This document shows positions 5,810 through 6,894 of a stretch of DNA of 6,894 nucleotides, in pieces (positions within the stretch are counted from its first letter, which is position 1; every line of letters begins with the position of its first letter). Under the pieces are notes generated by a model. That model did not search any database. It saw only the letters and a program-made list of their open reading frames with translations, and was not told the origin of the DNA. This stretch comes from an uncultured Geobacteraceae bacterium. GTDB lineage: Bacteria; Desulfobacterota; Desulfuromonadia; Desulfuromonadales; Geopsychrobacteraceae. The stretch covers positions 1 through 6,894 of the forward strand of contig CALFFB010000249.1 of assembly GCA_937958075.1 (NCBI GenBank), written 5' to 3'. Made by a program: the position numbers and the translations under genes.

Positions 5810-6894
5810 CTACCCCTTGATGTTGATGATGGGCCGCACCCGGTGCCGGATCGTGACCAGGTCCCGCTGCCGGGCCATAACCTCCTCCAGGTTTTTGTAG
5901 GCGGCGGGGGCTTCATCGAGGGTGCCCTGATCGACCCTGGCGGTGATGCCGTACATGCTGTCTCTGAAACTTTTGAGGGAGAGCTGCCGTTTGGCCTGCT
6001 TGCGCCCCAGGGCCCGTCCGGCGCCATGGGAGCTTGACCACAAAGCCTCCGGGTTGCCCTTGCCGACCACAATCAGGGAGCCGTCACGCATGTTCCCCGG
6101 AATCACCCCGGCCATGCCGCTTTCGGCGTGGGTCGCGCCCTTGCGGTGAATCCACAACCCCTCCTTTTCTTCCGCATGATTATGGTTGCGATTGATCAAT
6201 CGCGGCCAGTCGGCATCCCCGGCGCAGACGTTTTGTATTTGTGCCACCACCCGATGGATGATCTCGTGTCGGTTACGCAGGGCGAACTGCAGGCAGAAGT
6301 TCAGGTCCTTCAGATAATCACGGCCATCGCGGCTGTCAACGGCCAGGGCAAAATGTCCTTCCCGCGCCTTGCCGCCGGCCGCCAGTTTCATGTAATGGGT
6401 GGCGACACTGTGACCGAGATTCCGTGAACCCGAGTGAATGATAATCCAGATGCGATCTTCCTCATCCGCGCCGATTTCAATGAAATGATTGCCGGACCCC
6501 AGAGAACCGAGTTGATGATAGCCGTTTTTGGCCAGCAGTTTGTCGACGACAGCTGTCCGCGGCAGGCGAAGGGCATCGTCCCAGGGGGTCGGCTGGCGAT
6601 TGTGGGCAAAACCGACGGGAACCGCCCGGTAGATCGCATCGAAAATGTCTCTGCTTGCGGCGCGCACCTGTGTGGCCGCAAAGCTGGTGGGCACGGCGCA
6701 CATGCCGCAGCCGATGTCGTAACCGACCCAGGAGGGGAGAATGGCATCCCGGGTGGCGACCACCGCGCCGATGGGCAGGCTGTAGCCCAGGTGCGCATCG
6801 GGCATCAGCGCCCCGCGGACGCTGAAGGGTTGCTCCAGGGCGCTGAAAAACTGCTCAAGGGTGGCGTTGTCGAGGTCGTCGGCGTAGATTTTAT
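5810..6894 (-). CDS. rtcB: RtcB-family RNA-splicing ligase (5' end beyond window)
   Basis: RtcB ligates RNA 2',3'-cyclic phosphate or 3'-phosphate ends to 5'-OH ends, using GTP and Mn2+ through a guanylylated histidine. The frame stays open to the right edge, so the gene is partial; 5810-5812 is its TAG stop. An internal ATG at 6805 is not the start, because the codons before it read IYADDLDNATLEQF...VRGAL and run directly into the conserved MPDAHLGYSLPIG, as in full-length homologues. Further motifs, counting from that Met as 1, are VGYDIGCGMCA (27-37, metal ligand Cys 33), LGSGNHFIE (102-110), HSGSRNLG (124-131), NRNHNHAE (205-212), HRKGATHA (220-227), IPGNMRDGSLIVVG (235-248) and SSSHGAGR (257-264). 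H260 corresponds to the guanylylated histidine. The end PIINIKG is the usual C-terminus. Probably some 25-35 residues are missing upstream. It converges on the DUF294 gene with 5 nt between the stops. The physiological role (tRNA repair or rescue of cleaved rRNA) is not shown here. Confidence 0.96.
   Translation of the reverse strand, partial: KIYADDLDNATLEQFFSALEQPFSVRGALMPDAHLGYSLPIGAVVATRDAILPSWVGYDIGCGMCAVPTSFAATQVRAASRDIFDAIYRAVPVGFAHNRQPTPWDDALRLPRTAVVDKLLAKNGYHQLGSLGSGNHFIEIGADEEDRIWIIIHSGSRNLGHSVATHYMKLAAGGKAREGHFALAVDSRDGRDYLKDLNFCLQFALRNRHEIIHRVVAQIQNVCAGDADWPRLINRNHNHAEEKEGLWIHRKGATHAESGMAGVIPGNMRDGSLIVVGKGNPEALWSSSHGAGRALGRKQAKRQLSLKSFRDSMYGITARVDQGTLDEAPAAYKNLEEVMARQRDLVTIRHRVRPIINIKG

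Noticed and set aside
5797..5816. GGGG...CCCC pair between the convergent genes as a bidirectional terminator
   Set aside because: The stem is only 4 bp with a 12-nt loop and no T tract follows on either strand.
6803..6805. ATG at 6805 as the start of rtcB
   Set aside because: It encodes the Met of the conserved MPDAHLG motif, which is internal in RtcB proteins, and the frame continues with family-like sequence to the window edge.

Overview
The window is a dense, GC-rich bacterial chromosomal segment with seven protein-coding genes and very little non-coding DNA. No RNA genes, insertion sequences, CRISPR arrays or other mobile-element signs are visible. Gene content (chorismate synthase, RbgA/YlqF-type GTPase, RRM protein, CBS/DUF294 protein, RtcB) and composition suggest a Gram-negative proteobacterium in the broad sense. 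Desulfuromonadia-like Desulfobacterota or a gammaproteobacterium both fit; this is an inference of low confidence.

Region 1 (7-1784, minus strand) is a two-gene carbonic anhydrase unit. A canonical beta-carbonic anhydrase is transcribed first. After a 17-nt gap follows a 357-residue protein that carries the metal-site pattern of the carboxysomal carbonic anhydrase CsoSCA (CMDGR, then YHFS...GCA), but lacks that protein's long N-terminal part and has no carboxysome or RuBisCO gene beside it in this window. This pairing is the most interesting feature here.

Region 2 (1785-2035) is the divergent intergenic region. On the minus strand it holds a good extended -10 promoter for the anhydrase unit. 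On the plus strand it holds an extended -10 promoter for aroC, bracketed by a perfect 9-bp inverted repeat.

Region 3 (2036-5804, plus strand) is a probable four-gene operon. It comprises aroC, a circularly permuted ribosome-assembly GTPase, a small RRM RNA-binding protein, and a CBS-CBS-DUF294 nucleotidyltransferase-like protein. The first three genes are joined by two 4-nt ATGA stop/start overlaps. The fourth lies 42 nt downstream with a strong ribosome binding site and no visible terminator before it. The operon joins the last step of chorismate synthesis to probable ribosome/RNA functions.

Region 4 (5810-6894, minus strand) is an RtcB-family RNA ligase converging on region 3 with only 5 nt between the stop codons. 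Its 5' end lies beyond the right edge of the window.
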